Of a stretch of 64,000 nucleotides of DNA, positions 44,609 through 53,497 are shown in pieces (the first letter of the stretch is position 1; every line of letters begins with the position of its first letter). Source of the stretch: Halothermothrix orenii H 168 (GTDB lineage Bacteria; Bacillota; Halanaerobiia; Halanaerobiales; Halothermotrichaceae); assembly GCF_000020485.1 (NCBI RefSeq), contig NC_011899.1, positions 469,501 through 533,500 on the forward strand. The letters run 5' to 3'. The translations under genes and the position numbers were made by a program. The notes beneath the pieces were generated by a model that was not told where the DNA came from, did no database searches, and worked only from the letters and a program-made list of their open reading frames with translations.

Positions 44609-46585
44609 TTGTTAAAAAGTATTAAAGGCAAAATGATGTTACTTATCGGAGTGGTTATTTTAGTTCTTGTTGTAACCAATTCATGGTTTTCTTTCAATCA
44701 GTCCCGGGATGTTTTATCAAATTCCCTGTTTATGATGGCAGAAGATAGTGCCCAGAAACAGGCTGAGGTAATAACAAAATGGGTGAATAATGTAGTTCAA
44801 CAGCTTAAACTTTTGACCAAAACTGAAAGTATCAGGAGTATGGACTGGGAGAGGCAGGCCCCGATATTAAAAAGGGCTGCTGAACAAAACGAAGGGGTAG
44901 TATCCTTTTATGTAATTAATAAACAGGGGATTTACCGTAATGAATTCGGGTCTGGTGATGTTTCTGACCGGGAATATTATAAAAAGGTCAGGCAAACAAG
45001 GGATCTGGTAATCTCTAAACCGATGATTGACAGGTCAACGGGTCTCGAGACGGTAGCAATTGTCTATCCTATATTTGATGAAGCAAATAACATGATCGGG
45101 GTACTCGGGGTTGATCTGGAATTATCGTACTTACATGAACTTGTAGAGGATATGAGACTTAACGGTTATGGCTATGGGTGGATTATCAGTGATGATATGA
45201 CTACCATTGCCCATCCAGAGGAAAAGTTTTTGGGCAATCAGGATATTTTTAATGGTGATAAAGATTTAAAGATGATTGCTACCAAAATGGCAGCAGGTAA
45301 GAAAGGGTCAGATACATATACATTAAATGGTGTTGAAAAAGGACTTGCTTATGCCCCCATTGAAATAACCAACTGGTCAGTAGCTCTCTGTGTAAACCTT
45401 GATGATATTCTGGCTCCGGTAAATGTGGTCAGGAGAACAAGTATCTGGATAGGTATTATTGCTATTATTATAGGATTAGCTCTTAGTTATTTTATGGCCG
45501 GTTATTTTGCTAATCCAGTTACTGAAGTTACTTCATTTGCCAGGACGATTGCTGAAGGTGATTTAACAGTTAGAAAATCAGGTTCCTATATAAATCGAGA
45601 TGATGAGATTGGAACCCTGGCCCAGGCTTTTAACCAGATGCTGGCATATTTCCGGGAAATGATTGGTACAGTTCAGGAATCATCCCAGCAGGTTGCTGCA
45701 TCCAGTGAGGAGCTTTCAGCGGCCAGTGATCAGGTCGGTGAGAGTGCTGAACAGGTTGGTAAAGCCATTCAGGATGTAGCCTCCGGCGCTGAAGAGCAGG
45801 CAGCCCAGCTCAATGAAACCAGTAGTAATGTTGAGGAGATGATTCAGCAGATAAGATATGTCAGTAAAGATGCTGACCGGATGGAAAGTGCTGCTAAAGA
45901 TGTTATGAAGAATATCGAGGAGGGATCAGAGTCAGTAGAGAGGTCTATTGGTGAGGTTAACAATGTGAGAACTGATACAACTGAAGTTGCTGGAATTATT
46001 CAGTCCCTGGGGAAAACTTCTGAAGAGATTGAAGATATTATAGAAATTATAAGTAATATTGCTAATCAGACCAATCTCCTTGCCCTGAATGCAGCCATTG
46101 AGGCGGCCCGGGCCGGAGAAGCTGGAAGAGGTTTTAGTGTTGTAGCTGATGAGATCAGGGATCTGGCTGAAGAAACTACTACCTCAACAGAACGGATTTC
46201 TGATTTAATAAGGAGGATTCAGCAGAATGTCTCTGCAGCTGTAGACAGGATGGATAAAAATATCGACACTGTAGAGGGTAGTGTTGCTGCCATCGAGGAA
46301 AATGGTCAGGTCTTTAACGAGATTAAAGAGGTCACTAAAAACCTCATCGAGCTTATAAATCAGGTCAGTTATAATACCAGAGAACTGGCCAAAAACAGTG
46401 ATGAAGTCTCCAGTGCTATTCAGGAGGTAGCGGCTGTAAGCCAGGAAGCTGCTGGAAATGCTGAGGAGGTTGCTGCTTCAAGTGAAGAACAGCTGGCGGC
46501 CACTGATGAAATAGTATCAGGAGCCAGAGAACTGGCCAGGGTTGCTGATGAGCTTGCCCGGGCGGTTGATATATTTAAGATTTAA
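44609..46585 (+). CDS. methyl-accepting chemotaxis protein with Cache sensor
   Basis: A 658-residue receptor. First membrane segment at about residues 8-28, an extracytoplasmic double-Cache domain (about 35-275, with [21 protein letters not shown] and [12 protein letters not shown]), second membrane segment at about 281-302, HAMP (about 303-356), and the signalling domain ending in a heptad-rich tail. The hairpin tip [19 protein letters not shown] (about 482-500) is strictly conserved and contacts CheA/CheW. TTG at 44609 follows CAGGAGGG. It is a lone receptor; no other chemotaxis gene is in the window. Its ligand is unknown, though Cache domains often bind small organic acids or amino acids. 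Confidence 0.95.
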   Translation: MLKSIKGKMMLLIGVVILVLVVTNSWFSFNQSRDVLSNSLFMMAEDSAQKQAEVITKWVNNVVQQLKLLTKTESIRSMDWERQAPILKRAAEQNEGVVSFYVINKQGIYRNEFGSGDVSDREYYKKVRQTRDLVISKPMIDRSTGLETVAIVYPIFDEANNMIGVLGVDLELSYLHELVEDMRLNGYGYGWIISDDMTTIAHPEEKFLGNQDIFNGDKDLKMIATKMAAGKKGSDTYTLNGVEKGLAYAPIEITNWSVALCVNLDDILAPVNVVRRTSIWIGIIAIIIGLALSYFMAGYFANPVTEVTSFARTIAEGDLTVRKSGSYINRDDEIGTLAQAFNQMLAYFREMIGTVQESSQQVAASSEELSAASDQVGESAEQVGKAIQDVASGAEEQAAQLNETSSNVEEMIQQIRYVSKDADRMESAAKDVMKNIEEGSESVERSIGEVNNVRTDTTEVAGIIQSLGKTSEEIEDIIEIISNIANQTNLLALNAAIEAARAGEAGRGFSVVADEIRDLAEETTTSTERISDLIRRIQQNVSAAVDRMDKNIDTVEGSVAAIEENGQVFNEIKEVTKNLIELINQVSYNTRELAKNSDEVSSAIQEVAAVSQEAAGNAEEVAASSEEQLAATDEIVSGARELARVADELARAVDIFKI

Positions 46586-46663
46586 AATTTAATAAATAGG
46601 AAAATAGAACCTTTTTATAAAATAAATCGTAATTACTAAATGATAGAAAAGATTGATTCCGTT

Positions 46664-46698
46664 AACCCCCTGTACAGATAAATGTTCAGGGGGTTTTT
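46664..46698 (+). terminator. terminator after the chemotaxis receptor gene
   Basis: AACCCCCTG (46664-46672) pairs with CAGGGGGTT (46687-46695), followed by TTT; inner ACA/TGT extends the stem. Confidence 0.85.
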
Positions 46699-46781
46699 AT
46701 ATAAAATAATTAAATAATTTTTTGAAAAATAGCAGGAAAAATAATGCAATAACTCTAAATATATATATAGGTGACAATAAA

Positions 46782-46809
46782 TTTTGGTTATTTTACCGAA
46801 AAACCAAAA
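46782..46809. repeat. inverted repeat in the 46.6-47.1 kb intergenic region
   Basis: TTTTGGTT (46782-46789) and AACCAAAA (46802-46809) form an 8-base hairpin with a 12-base loop. No T run follows; purpose unknown. Confidence 0.4.
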
Positions 46810-46893
46810 ACATCTATATAATTGCTGGAAAAGTGGGGTGATGATTAAATATTAGATAGTTTATTTAATAAATAAACTAACGTTTTTCTATAC

Positions 46894-46999
46894 TTGAAAG
46901 TGTATTTAGCAACATTGAAAGTATATTTAGGGAACGTTGAAAATATATTTAATACATTAAAGGTAAATTTAATATATATTAAAGGTTAATATTAAGGAC
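46894..46999 (+). repeat. five degenerate repeats phased at about 21 bases
   Basis: TTGAAAG (46894), TTGAAAG (46915), TTGAAAA (46937), TTAAAGG (46957) and TTAAAGG (46979) each begin a unit containing a TATTTA- or AAATTTAAT-like second half. The spacings are 21, 22, 20 and 22, about two helical turns. The array ends about 110 bases before the MFS gene and may be a regulator-binding array. Confidence 0.55.
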
Positions 47000-47105
47000 C
47001 AGGCCTTGTTTAATGTTAAACAATGTTGTCTAAAAAATAAAATTTAAAAAAGGAAATTTTATTTTAATTCTTTAAGGAAATAAAACATTAAAGGGGGTAT
47101 ACAAA

Positions 47106-48434
47106 ATAGGAGTTACAAAATTATCTACCAGAGATAAGTGGACTTTGGTGTTATTGGTGTTGATGTCTGTCTTCTTGTTTGTGGATCAGAATGCTATGAA
47201 CCCGATAATTAACGATTTGGTGGCTGAATATGGGGTTGGTGAAGATAAAATTGGGATTATCGGGTCAGCCTTCATTATACTGGGGGCAGTTGTAAGCCTT
47301 ATTTTTGGTTATCTGGCTGATAAAAAGAGCCGGAAGATGTTACTGGCCTTTGTTGTCCTTGTCGGGGAAATACCATGTTTTTTAACCGGTTTTGAGTATT
47401 TCACCCGGACTTATGAACAGTTATTAATATTAAGAATATTGACTGGATTGGGAATAGGAGGTATCTTTCCCCTGACCTTTTCCCTGATCGGGGATTATTT
47501 CCCCGCTGGACAGCGTGGCATAATAAATGCTATGGTAACAACAGCCTGGGGAGTAGGTCAGATCCTGGGACAGACCCTGGCTGGTTTTTTATCAGGTCCC
47601 TATGGCTGGAGATTACCTTTTATTATAGCAGCTGTCCCCAATTTTGTCCTCGTTCCTTTGTTTGTTTTGGTGGCCCGGGAACCGAAACGTGGGGCCCAGG
47701 AAGAAGAATTATCAGAAGTAATAGAACAGGGTCTGGAGTACAGGGAAAAGATAAAGTTTTCGGATTTGAAAGAAATATTTAAAAATAAGACAAATATATT
47801 GGGTTTCCTGCAGGGGATTCCTGGTTCCCTTCCCTGGGGGTTAATCCCCTTCTTCATAGTTCCCTTTTATGAACTACATAAGGGTTTTTCCCGTGGTATG
47901 GCCACCATTTTGAGTCTCTTCCTGGGGATAGGAGCTACCGTAGGAGGTATCTTTGGTGGCTGGATGGGTGATAAAATTTATAAAAAATCTCCCAGGATGC
48001 TACCGGTTTTTAATGCTGTTTTCATATTACTCGGGGTAATCCCAGGATTTTTTCTCATGGGACTCAATTATGGCTCTGACCCCGGGTGGAATGAGTTAAT
48101 ACTTCCACTTATTTTCAGTTTCTGTACCGGGGTTGTAGTTTCTTTGCCGGCCCCCAATATTAAATCTATTTTGATTAATGTAAACCCTCCAGAACACCGG
48201 GGTACTGTTTTTTCGATACATAATCTGACCGATAGTCTGGGACGTGGTGTTGGTCCCCTTATCGGTGGGTTTCTGGTTGTATCCCAGGGTTATCAATGGA
48301 CTATGTATTTTGCTGTTTTTGCCTGGATTCCCTGTGGCCTTATATATTTATGGATGTACCGTACTATAGATAATGATCTGGATACACTCAGGGGTTATCT
48401 GAAAAGAAAACGGGAGAAAATTATCGGGATGTAA
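47106..48434 (+). CDS. MFS transporter with possible ATA start codon
   Basis: A major facilitator superfamily transporter of about 442 residues with twelve predicted membrane segments and the loop 2-3 motif GYLADKKSRK. The first standard start in frame is TTG 47145, which would place the first membrane helix at the very N-terminus with no SD. A strong SD, AAGGGGG (47091-47097), instead points to ATA at 47106, giving GVTKLSTRDKW before the helix. The coordinate given assumes that start. It precedes a GH1 glycosidase gene by 115 bases, suggesting sugar or glycoside uptake; the substrate is not shown. Confidence 0.85.
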   Translation: MGVTKLSTRDKWTLVLLVLMSVFLFVDQNAMNPIINDLVAEYGVGEDKIGIIGSAFIILGAVVSLIFGYLADKKSRKMLLAFVVLVGEIPCFLTGFEYFTRTYEQLLILRILTGLGIGGIFPLTFSLIGDYFPAGQRGIINAMVTTAWGVGQILGQTLAGFLSGPYGWRLPFIIAAVPNFVLVPLFVLVAREPKRGAQEEELSEVIEQGLEYREKIKFSDLKEIFKNKTNILGFLQGIPGSLPWGLIPFFIVPFYELHKGFSRGMATILSLFLGIGATVGGIFGGWMGDKIYKKSPRMLPVFNAVFILLGVIPGFFLMGLNYGSDPGWNELILPLIFSFCTGVVVSLPAPNIKSILINVNPPEHRGTVFSIHNLTDSLGRGVGPLIGGFLVVSQGYQWTMYFAVFAWIPCGLIYLWMYRTIDNDLDTLRGYLKRKREKIIGM

Positions 48435-48549
48435 GAATGTCAGGGACTAACTAAATTGAGTAGTTAAAAGTATCTGATTTAGTAAGAAACTTCCTGCAAC
48501 TATAATTGTTTAAAAGGTAAATGCCAATATCATCTGAAGGGGGTTAATT

Positions 48550-49848
48550 ATGTCATTAAAACTACCACAGGATTTACTGCTCGGGGCAGCAACTTCAGCC
48601 CTGCAGATTGAAGGAGGAGATAAAAATAATAACTGGTATCAGTGGTGTGAAGAGGGACACATTAAAGATGGGAGTCATTGCCTTAATGCCAACGATCACT
48701 GGAATAGATACCGCGAAGATATTGAACTTATAAAAAAACTGGGTCTTGAAACCTATAGAATGGGGCTGGAGTGGAGTCGAATAGAGCATCAGCCCGGTAA
48801 ATTTAGTAAGGAAGGAATCGAACATTACCGTGATGAAATTACCCTTCTCCTTGAAAATGGGGTTGTTCCCCTGGTGACCCTTCATCATTTTTCTCACCCC
48901 CTGTGGCTTGTTAATAAAGGGGGCTGGGGGAATAAAAAGGTAGTTGATTATTTTAAGCGGTATACAGAGTATGTAGTCGAAAATCTGGGGGATCTGGTGA
49001 GTGACTGGATTACCATTAATGAACCCAATGTCTTTCTCTATAATGGATATGTTGAAGGTATCTGGCCTCCGGGAAAAAACAATATTTTTTCTATGTTCAG
49101 GGCCATGAAGAATATGATAAAAGCCCATATAGTCTCCTATAAGACTATTCATCAGGTCAGGTCTAAACATAATTTTGAGGGAGAAACAAGGGTTGGAGTT
49201 GCCAACCATGTCAGACTGTTTGACCCGGCTGGAAATAAAAAAATACATGGAATACCGGCCCGCCTCCTTGATTACTTTTTTCACCGCCTGGTTATGGAAG
49301 GAATGGCCAGGGGAAAGTTTATGTTTCCCATCGGTACCGGGGGACACCCCCTGGGGGAGGGGAGGTATTATGACTTTATCGGGATTAATTATTATACCAG
49401 GGATATTATTAAGTTTACCCTGAATCCGGCCTCCCTGTTTGCCAGGATGGAAGTTAAGGAAGGAGCAGATACCAGTGACCTCGGCTGGGAAATATATCCT
49501 GTGGGCCTGAAGAGGGTCTGTCGTAAATATTATGAGGAATATCAGGCCCCTGTATTTATTACCGAAAACGGTATTTGTGATAAGGGGGATACCAAAAGAG
49601 GGCACTTTATCTATGACCATTTAAAAGAAGTAGTAAAGCTGATTAATGAAGGTATTCCCGTTGAGAGGTATTATTACTGGACTTTGATAGATAACTTTGA
49701 ATGGATTGAAGGTGAAAGTGCCCGGTTTGGCCTGATCCATAATGATTTTAAAACTCAGAAACGATCCATCAGGATCAGTGGTTATTTTTATGGGAAAATA
49801 TGCAAGACAAAAGAGATTACCCCCGAAATGGAGAGAATTTATCTTTAA
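48550..49848 (+). CDS. GH1 family beta-glycosidase
   Basis: A 432-residue cytoplasmic GH1 enzyme that hydrolyses beta-glucosides or beta-galactosides with retention. LGAATSALQIEGG (residues 11-23) is the family start motif, the acid/base is E158 in TINEPN, and the nucleophile is E339 in ITENG; GLEWSRIEHQPG is also typical. The ATG follows GAAGGGGG. It is slightly shorter than most GH1 enzymes (about 450). The MFS gene upstream may import its substrate. It overlaps the convergent MATE gene by 4 bases at its end, without a visible terminator between. Confidence 0.95.
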   Translation: MSLKLPQDLLLGAATSALQIEGGDKNNNWYQWCEEGHIKDGSHCLNANDHWNRYREDIELIKKLGLETYRMGLEWSRIEHQPGKFSKEGIEHYRDEITLLLENGVVPLVTLHHFSHPLWLVNKGGWGNKKVVDYFKRYTEYVVENLGDLVSDWITINEPNVFLYNGYVEGIWPPGKNNIFSMFRAMKNMIKAHIVSYKTIHQVRSKHNFEGETRVGVANHVRLFDPAGNKKIHGIPARLLDYFFHRLVMEGMARGKFMFPIGTGGHPLGEGRYYDFIGINYYTRDIIKFTLNPASLFARMEVKEGADTSDLGWEIYPVGLKRVCRKYYEEYQAPVFITENGICDKGDTKRGHFIYDHLKEVVKLINEGIPVERYYYWTLIDNFEWIEGESARFGLIHNDFKTQKRSIRISGYFYGKICKTKEITPEMERIYL

Positions 49849-51251
49849 TTATCAATATCCAGATTCTGGTCTACCTCACTCCCTGTCAAAGGGGGTTTTT
49901 TCTTTATTACCTTTTTCTGCCATTTGCCAGTTAGATACATTATAAAACCTACCAGTGAGATTATGGCATTACTTAATACCATGGCATACCAGACTGAAGA
50001 TGAGCCCCAGTCAGTATATTTTTTAAATAAAATAATCAGGGGTATTCTTAAAGCCCATAAACGTCCGGTCATTATAAACATAGCCATCAGGGTATGGCCA
50101 GATCCCTGAAAGGTACCTACAAAGATCTGGAAAAAACCCATTAGGGGTAGTGATAATGATATCAACCTCAGATAAAATGTCCCCTGGGATACTATGGCAG
50201 GTTCAGTATTAAAGGCCCTGATGATAGTGGGGACAAAAGGATAGAGAATAATCCCTCCCGATGTTAATAAGACAGTGGTAAGGACAGCACTTGTTTTTAC
50301 GGCCTGTCTGGCCCTTTTAATCTGGTCAGCCCCCAGGTTTTGACCGACAATGGTGGCCAGAGCATTTCCAATACCCATGGCAGGCATAAGGATTACTGAA
50401 TTAATCCGGTTTCCGATACCGAAGGCAGCCAGGGTTGATTTTCCAAAAGAAATAATAAAGGCATTCAGGAAGATGAACCCCAGGGCTGCAGATGACTGGC
50501 CCAGGGAAGAAGGCAAACCTATTTTTATAATCTTTTTTAATAGATTGGGTTTTAAAATCAGGTGTTTTAAATGGAGTTGAATACCTGTTTTCCGGTAAAA
50601 CAGGGTATATATGGCGTAGATGGCAAAAACACTTCTTGAAAATATTGTGGCCAGGGCAGCTCCCCTTACTCCCAGGTCTAATCCAAAAATAAAAATGGGG
50701 TCAAGGACCATATTCAGGGCTACAGATATGGCACTGTATTTCATGGGGGTAACAGTATCTCCCTGTCCCTGTTTGATGGAAGTAAAGGCTAAAAAAAGAA
50801 AAATGGCCGGCATTCCGGCAAATATAATCTTTAAATAATTTGAGGCCAGCTCCAGGAGCCTGCCTTCACCACCCATCATTTTTATAATAGGTTCAGCCAC
50901 AAATAAACCGATAATACCAATTATGATTGAAAAGTAGAGGGAAAAAGAAACAATCTGTCCACTTACCCTGGTGGCATTTTCTTTATCATCAGCTCCGGTA
51001 TACTGAGAAATCAAGGAAGTTCCGGCAATATTGATTCCGAAACCCAGGGCCAGGAGAAAAAATACTATTGGCCAGATAAGGGTAATGGCAGCCACTTCAG
51101 TTCCACCGAGCTGTCCAACCCAGTAAGTATCAGTTAGATTATAAATGGTCTGGATAAGATTGTTTAACATGATCGGGCCTGCCAGGGCCAGGATGGCTTT
51201 AACTATGTTTCCTTTAATAATAAGGTCTCTTTTTTCTTTATATGTATCCAT
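49845..51251 (-). CDS. MATE family multidrug/sodium efflux transporter
   Basis: A 468-residue membrane protein with twelve predicted helices in two related halves. LAGPIMLNNLIQTIYNLTDTYWVG (about residues 17-40) and the second-half equivalent IGLPSSLGQSSAALGF mark the MATE (MatE) repeats. It exports cationic drugs or metabolites in exchange for sodium or protons. ATG at 51251 follows GAGGAA. It is divergent from the M23 peptidase gene; the 500-base gap between them is very AT-rich with TGTATATA-like repeats and no gene except the promoter at 51633. Confidence 0.93.
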   Translation of the reverse strand: MDTYKEKRDLIIKGNIVKAILALAGPIMLNNLIQTIYNLTDTYWVGQLGGTEVAAITLIWPIVFFLLALGFGINIAGTSLISQYTGADDKENATRVSGQIVSFSLYFSIIIGIIGLFVAEPIIKMMGGEGRLLELASNYLKIIFAGMPAIFLFLAFTSIKQGQGDTVTPMKYSAISVALNMVLDPIFIFGLDLGVRGAALATIFSRSVFAIYAIYTLFYRKTGIQLHLKHLILKPNLLKKIIKIGLPSSLGQSSAALGFIFLNAFIISFGKSTLAAFGIGNRINSVILMPAMGIGNALATIVGQNLGADQIKRARQAVKTSAVLTTVLLTSGGIILYPFVPTIIRAFNTEPAIVSQGTFYLRLISLSLPLMGFFQIFVGTFQGSGHTLMAMFIMTGRLWALRIPLIILFKKYTDWGSSSVWYAMVLSNAIISLVGFIMYLTGKWQKKVIKKKPPLTGSEVDQNLDIDN

Positions 51252-51632
51252 TAAGGGGCTTCCTCAGGGAAAAAGCTTTTTGTAAAAAACATTATACAGG
51301 AAGATAGTGTGTATATAACTGGACAGTACTGTATGTATAAAAACTGTATATAAAAAATATATAAAGATATTGTACATATAAATTTGATATATTTTGATAT
51401 GTACTATTGGTAACATTGTATATATATATTTTGAAGTAATTCTATCAATATGTCAAATTTGTTACTTCATTTTTACCCATTTTTATTCAATAAGTTTATA
51501 TTCAATAAGTATCACCTTTAATTATCGCAAATTATCCTGGGGGGATTAAATAATAACACCTTAAATTAATTATGTTAAAATTTAACTGGTTAATTAAAGT
51601 CTATTGTTTAAAATATGGAAAAAAACTATTCC

Positions 51633-51661
51633 TTGACGTATTATCTTATGTAAGTTACAAT
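51633..51661 (+). promoter_or_regulatory. promoter of the LysM/M23 peptidase gene
   Basis: TTGACG (51633-51638), 17-base spacer, TACAAT (51656-51661), 100 bases before the start codon. Confidence 0.75.
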
Positions 51662-51760
51662 AAGCTATAGTAAGGGGAAAAGGTTGTCTGGATATGGTTA
51701 ACGGGCTTTTTTATACCTGATATTTTACAGGGGTCAATACAATAATAGGGGTTGGTATTT

Positions 51761-53020
51761 TTGAAACGAATATTTGTCATACTTTTCATATTAGTTGTTA
51801 TATTGACAGTGCCTACCGTAAACTACCTTCAGGGAGAACATGAATCAGATAATGGTGAAAGTATTGTTGCTGGTAATAGCAGTCAGATTGGTCACAGTGA
51901 AAACACCCCTGTATCTGATAGTTCAACTTTAAAAGATACCGGGACAGGTATTGATAAGGTTAATAATAGCAATCATATAATAAATAATAATTCTGATAGT
52001 AATATTGATTCCAGAAATAATAATAATAATAAAGTTAATTCCAGTAATAAAGCCAGTTCTGGTTTGAATGAGAATAATTTTTCTGCTGGATCTGATGGAA
52101 TCAGAGATGATAATGATGACGACAATGACAGTTTTGTTAATAATGGGAAAGTTAATGAGGGAGTTAATACTGATGGTAAGGTAAATAAGTCATCAACTGA
52201 TTTAAAAGTTGAGATTACAGGTGTTGGCGGTCCGGACAACCTGCAGCCAGGAAAAAATAACAATGATGACCGTGTATTGGTTGGAGAGGCCCGGCCCAGG
52301 ATTGAACTGCCCCTTATGGACAGGATAAAAAAACACAGGGTCAGGAAGGGTGACACCCTGTGGACAATTGCCCGGAAATATGATATAGATATTGATACCC
52401 TTATCGGGGGCAATGATATTACCAATATGAATAGAATAAAACCTGGAGACGTTTTGAATATATTACCTGTTAAAGGGATTTTATATAAAATCTCGCCAGG
52501 GGAGTCATTATGGGAGATTTCACGTAAATTTGACGTCAGTATGGACAGGATTGCAGAGGCCAATAATATTCAGAATCCGGACCTTGTTCAGATAGGGACT
52601 CTACTCATATTACCTGGAGCTAAACCAGAATTTAGTTACCAGGACAGGCTTAATAGTAAGTTAATTAAACCGGTTCATGCCCGAATTTCTTCCTATTATG
52701 GTATGAGGTGGGGAAGGATGCATGAGGGAATCGATTATGCTGTTCCCACTGGAACCAGAATCAGGGCAGCCAGTCACGGAAAGGTGGTTTATAGTGGTTG
52801 GGCCCGTGGTTATGGTCTGACTATTATCATTGAACACCGCAAGGGTTTTAGAACCCTGTATGCTCATAATTCTAAACTCCTGGCCCGGAGTGGAGAATGG
52901 GTAAACAGGGGAGAGGTTATAGCCCTTTCGGGTAATACCGGACGCTCAACAGGCCCCCATCTTCATTTCGAAGTTCAGGTCAATGGAAGGCCCGTTAATC
53001 CACTTAATTATTTAAAGTAG
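51761..53020 (+). CDS. LysM-M23 cell-wall metallopeptidase
   Basis: About 419 residues. A signal peptide or anchor (residues 3-22) is followed by a 130-residue Asn/Ser/Asp-rich linker, two LysM domains (about 190-235, HRVRKGDTLWTIARKYDI; about 243-287, YKISPGESLWEISRKFDV) and an M23 peptidase domain (about 305-419) with zinc residues in HEGIDYAV and HLHFEVQ. It binds and cuts peptidoglycan stem peptides or acts as a divisome activator. TTG at 51761 has the right distance from AGGGG; TTG 52752-type upstream choices such as 51752 are too close. The long low-complexity linker is unusual in length. Confidence 0.92.
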   Translation: MKRIFVILFILVVILTVPTVNYLQGEHESDNGESIVAGNSSQIGHSENTPVSDSSTLKDTGTGIDKVNNSNHIINNNSDSNIDSRNNNNNKVNSSNKASSGLNENNFSAGSDGIRDDNDDDNDSFVNNGKVNEGVNTDGKVNKSSTDLKVEITGVGGPDNLQPGKNNNDDRVLVGEARPRIELPLMDRIKKHRVRKGDTLWTIARKYDIDIDTLIGGNDITNMNRIKPGDVLNILPVKGILYKISPGESLWEISRKFDVSMDRIAEANNIQNPDLVQIGTLLILPGAKPEFSYQDRLNSKLIKPVHARISSYYGMRWGRMHEGIDYAVPTGTRIRAASHGKVVYSGWARGYGLTIIIEHRKGFRTLYAHNSKLLARSGEWVNRGEVIALSGNTGRSTGPHLHFEVQVNGRPVNPLNYLK

Positions 53021-53090
53021 GACCAGATTAAATATTTATAGTTAAAACAAACAAAGTAGAGAACAGGTTAAAAGTAAATACCTCTATGTA

Positions 53091-53135
53091 AAATAGACCC
53101 GGTTGTCAAAATGCTGACCGGGTCTATTTTTTTAT
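53091..53135 (+). terminator. terminator after the M23 peptidase gene
   Basis: AAATAGACCCGGT (53091-53103) pairs with ACCGGGTCTATTT (53117-53129), a perfect 13-base stem, followed by a T run. Confidence 0.9.
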
Positions 53136-53254
53136 TTCAGGTAAATTTGTTAAGTAGAGTATGTATCGATAATTATGTTAAGAATAATTATGTTAAGAAT
53201 TAAGAAAATTGTACAGTATGGGAATTATATTCTTTTGAATTAAACCTGTTTACC

Positions 53255-53283
53255 TTGACAAACTAAATGGTAAGTGTTATTCT
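53255..53283 (+). promoter_or_regulatory. promoter of the copper ATPase gene
   Basis: TTGACA (53255-53260), 17-base spacer, TATTCT (53278-53283). Transcription would begin near 53290, inside the operator, giving an untranslated leader of about 205 bases. Confidence 0.85.
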
Positions 53284-53293
53284 AAATACGAAA

Positions 53294-53312
53294 TATACCC
53301 TATAGGGGTATA
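53294..53312. promoter_or_regulatory. CsoR-type copper operator
   Basis: TATACCCTATAGGGGTATA is a near-perfect palindrome with the C-run/G-run and TATA flanks known for CsoR-family copper sensors. It lies at the predicted start of transcription of the copper ATPase gene. No csoR gene is in the window. Confidence 0.75.
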
Positions 53313-53497
53313 AGGTATTCCGCAAAACATATTGTATTTTATATAACAAAGGTTAATTAGGAGTATTTTGAATTGCTAAGGGATTCAAGTTAAAAAAATA
53401 TTATTAGTAAAAATTTGTCAGGGAAATAGTAGAGTTATAGGGGCCATAAGTTTATTAATAATTAATATCTGTTATTGAAAATAAAGGGGTGAAATAA

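Noticed and set aside
46894-46999. CRISPR array
   Set aside because: Units are degenerate, the spacing is only about 21 bases, and there are no unique spacers or cas genes.
48595-49620. 341-codon frame on the minus strand
   Set aside because: It lies entirely opposite the GH1 gene, whose motifs are complete; the protein has no family features and no SD.
53165-53200. Two tandem copies of a 15-base AT-rich unit (ATAATTATGTTAAGA)
   Set aside because: Only two copies in very AT-rich intergenic sequence; no sign of function.
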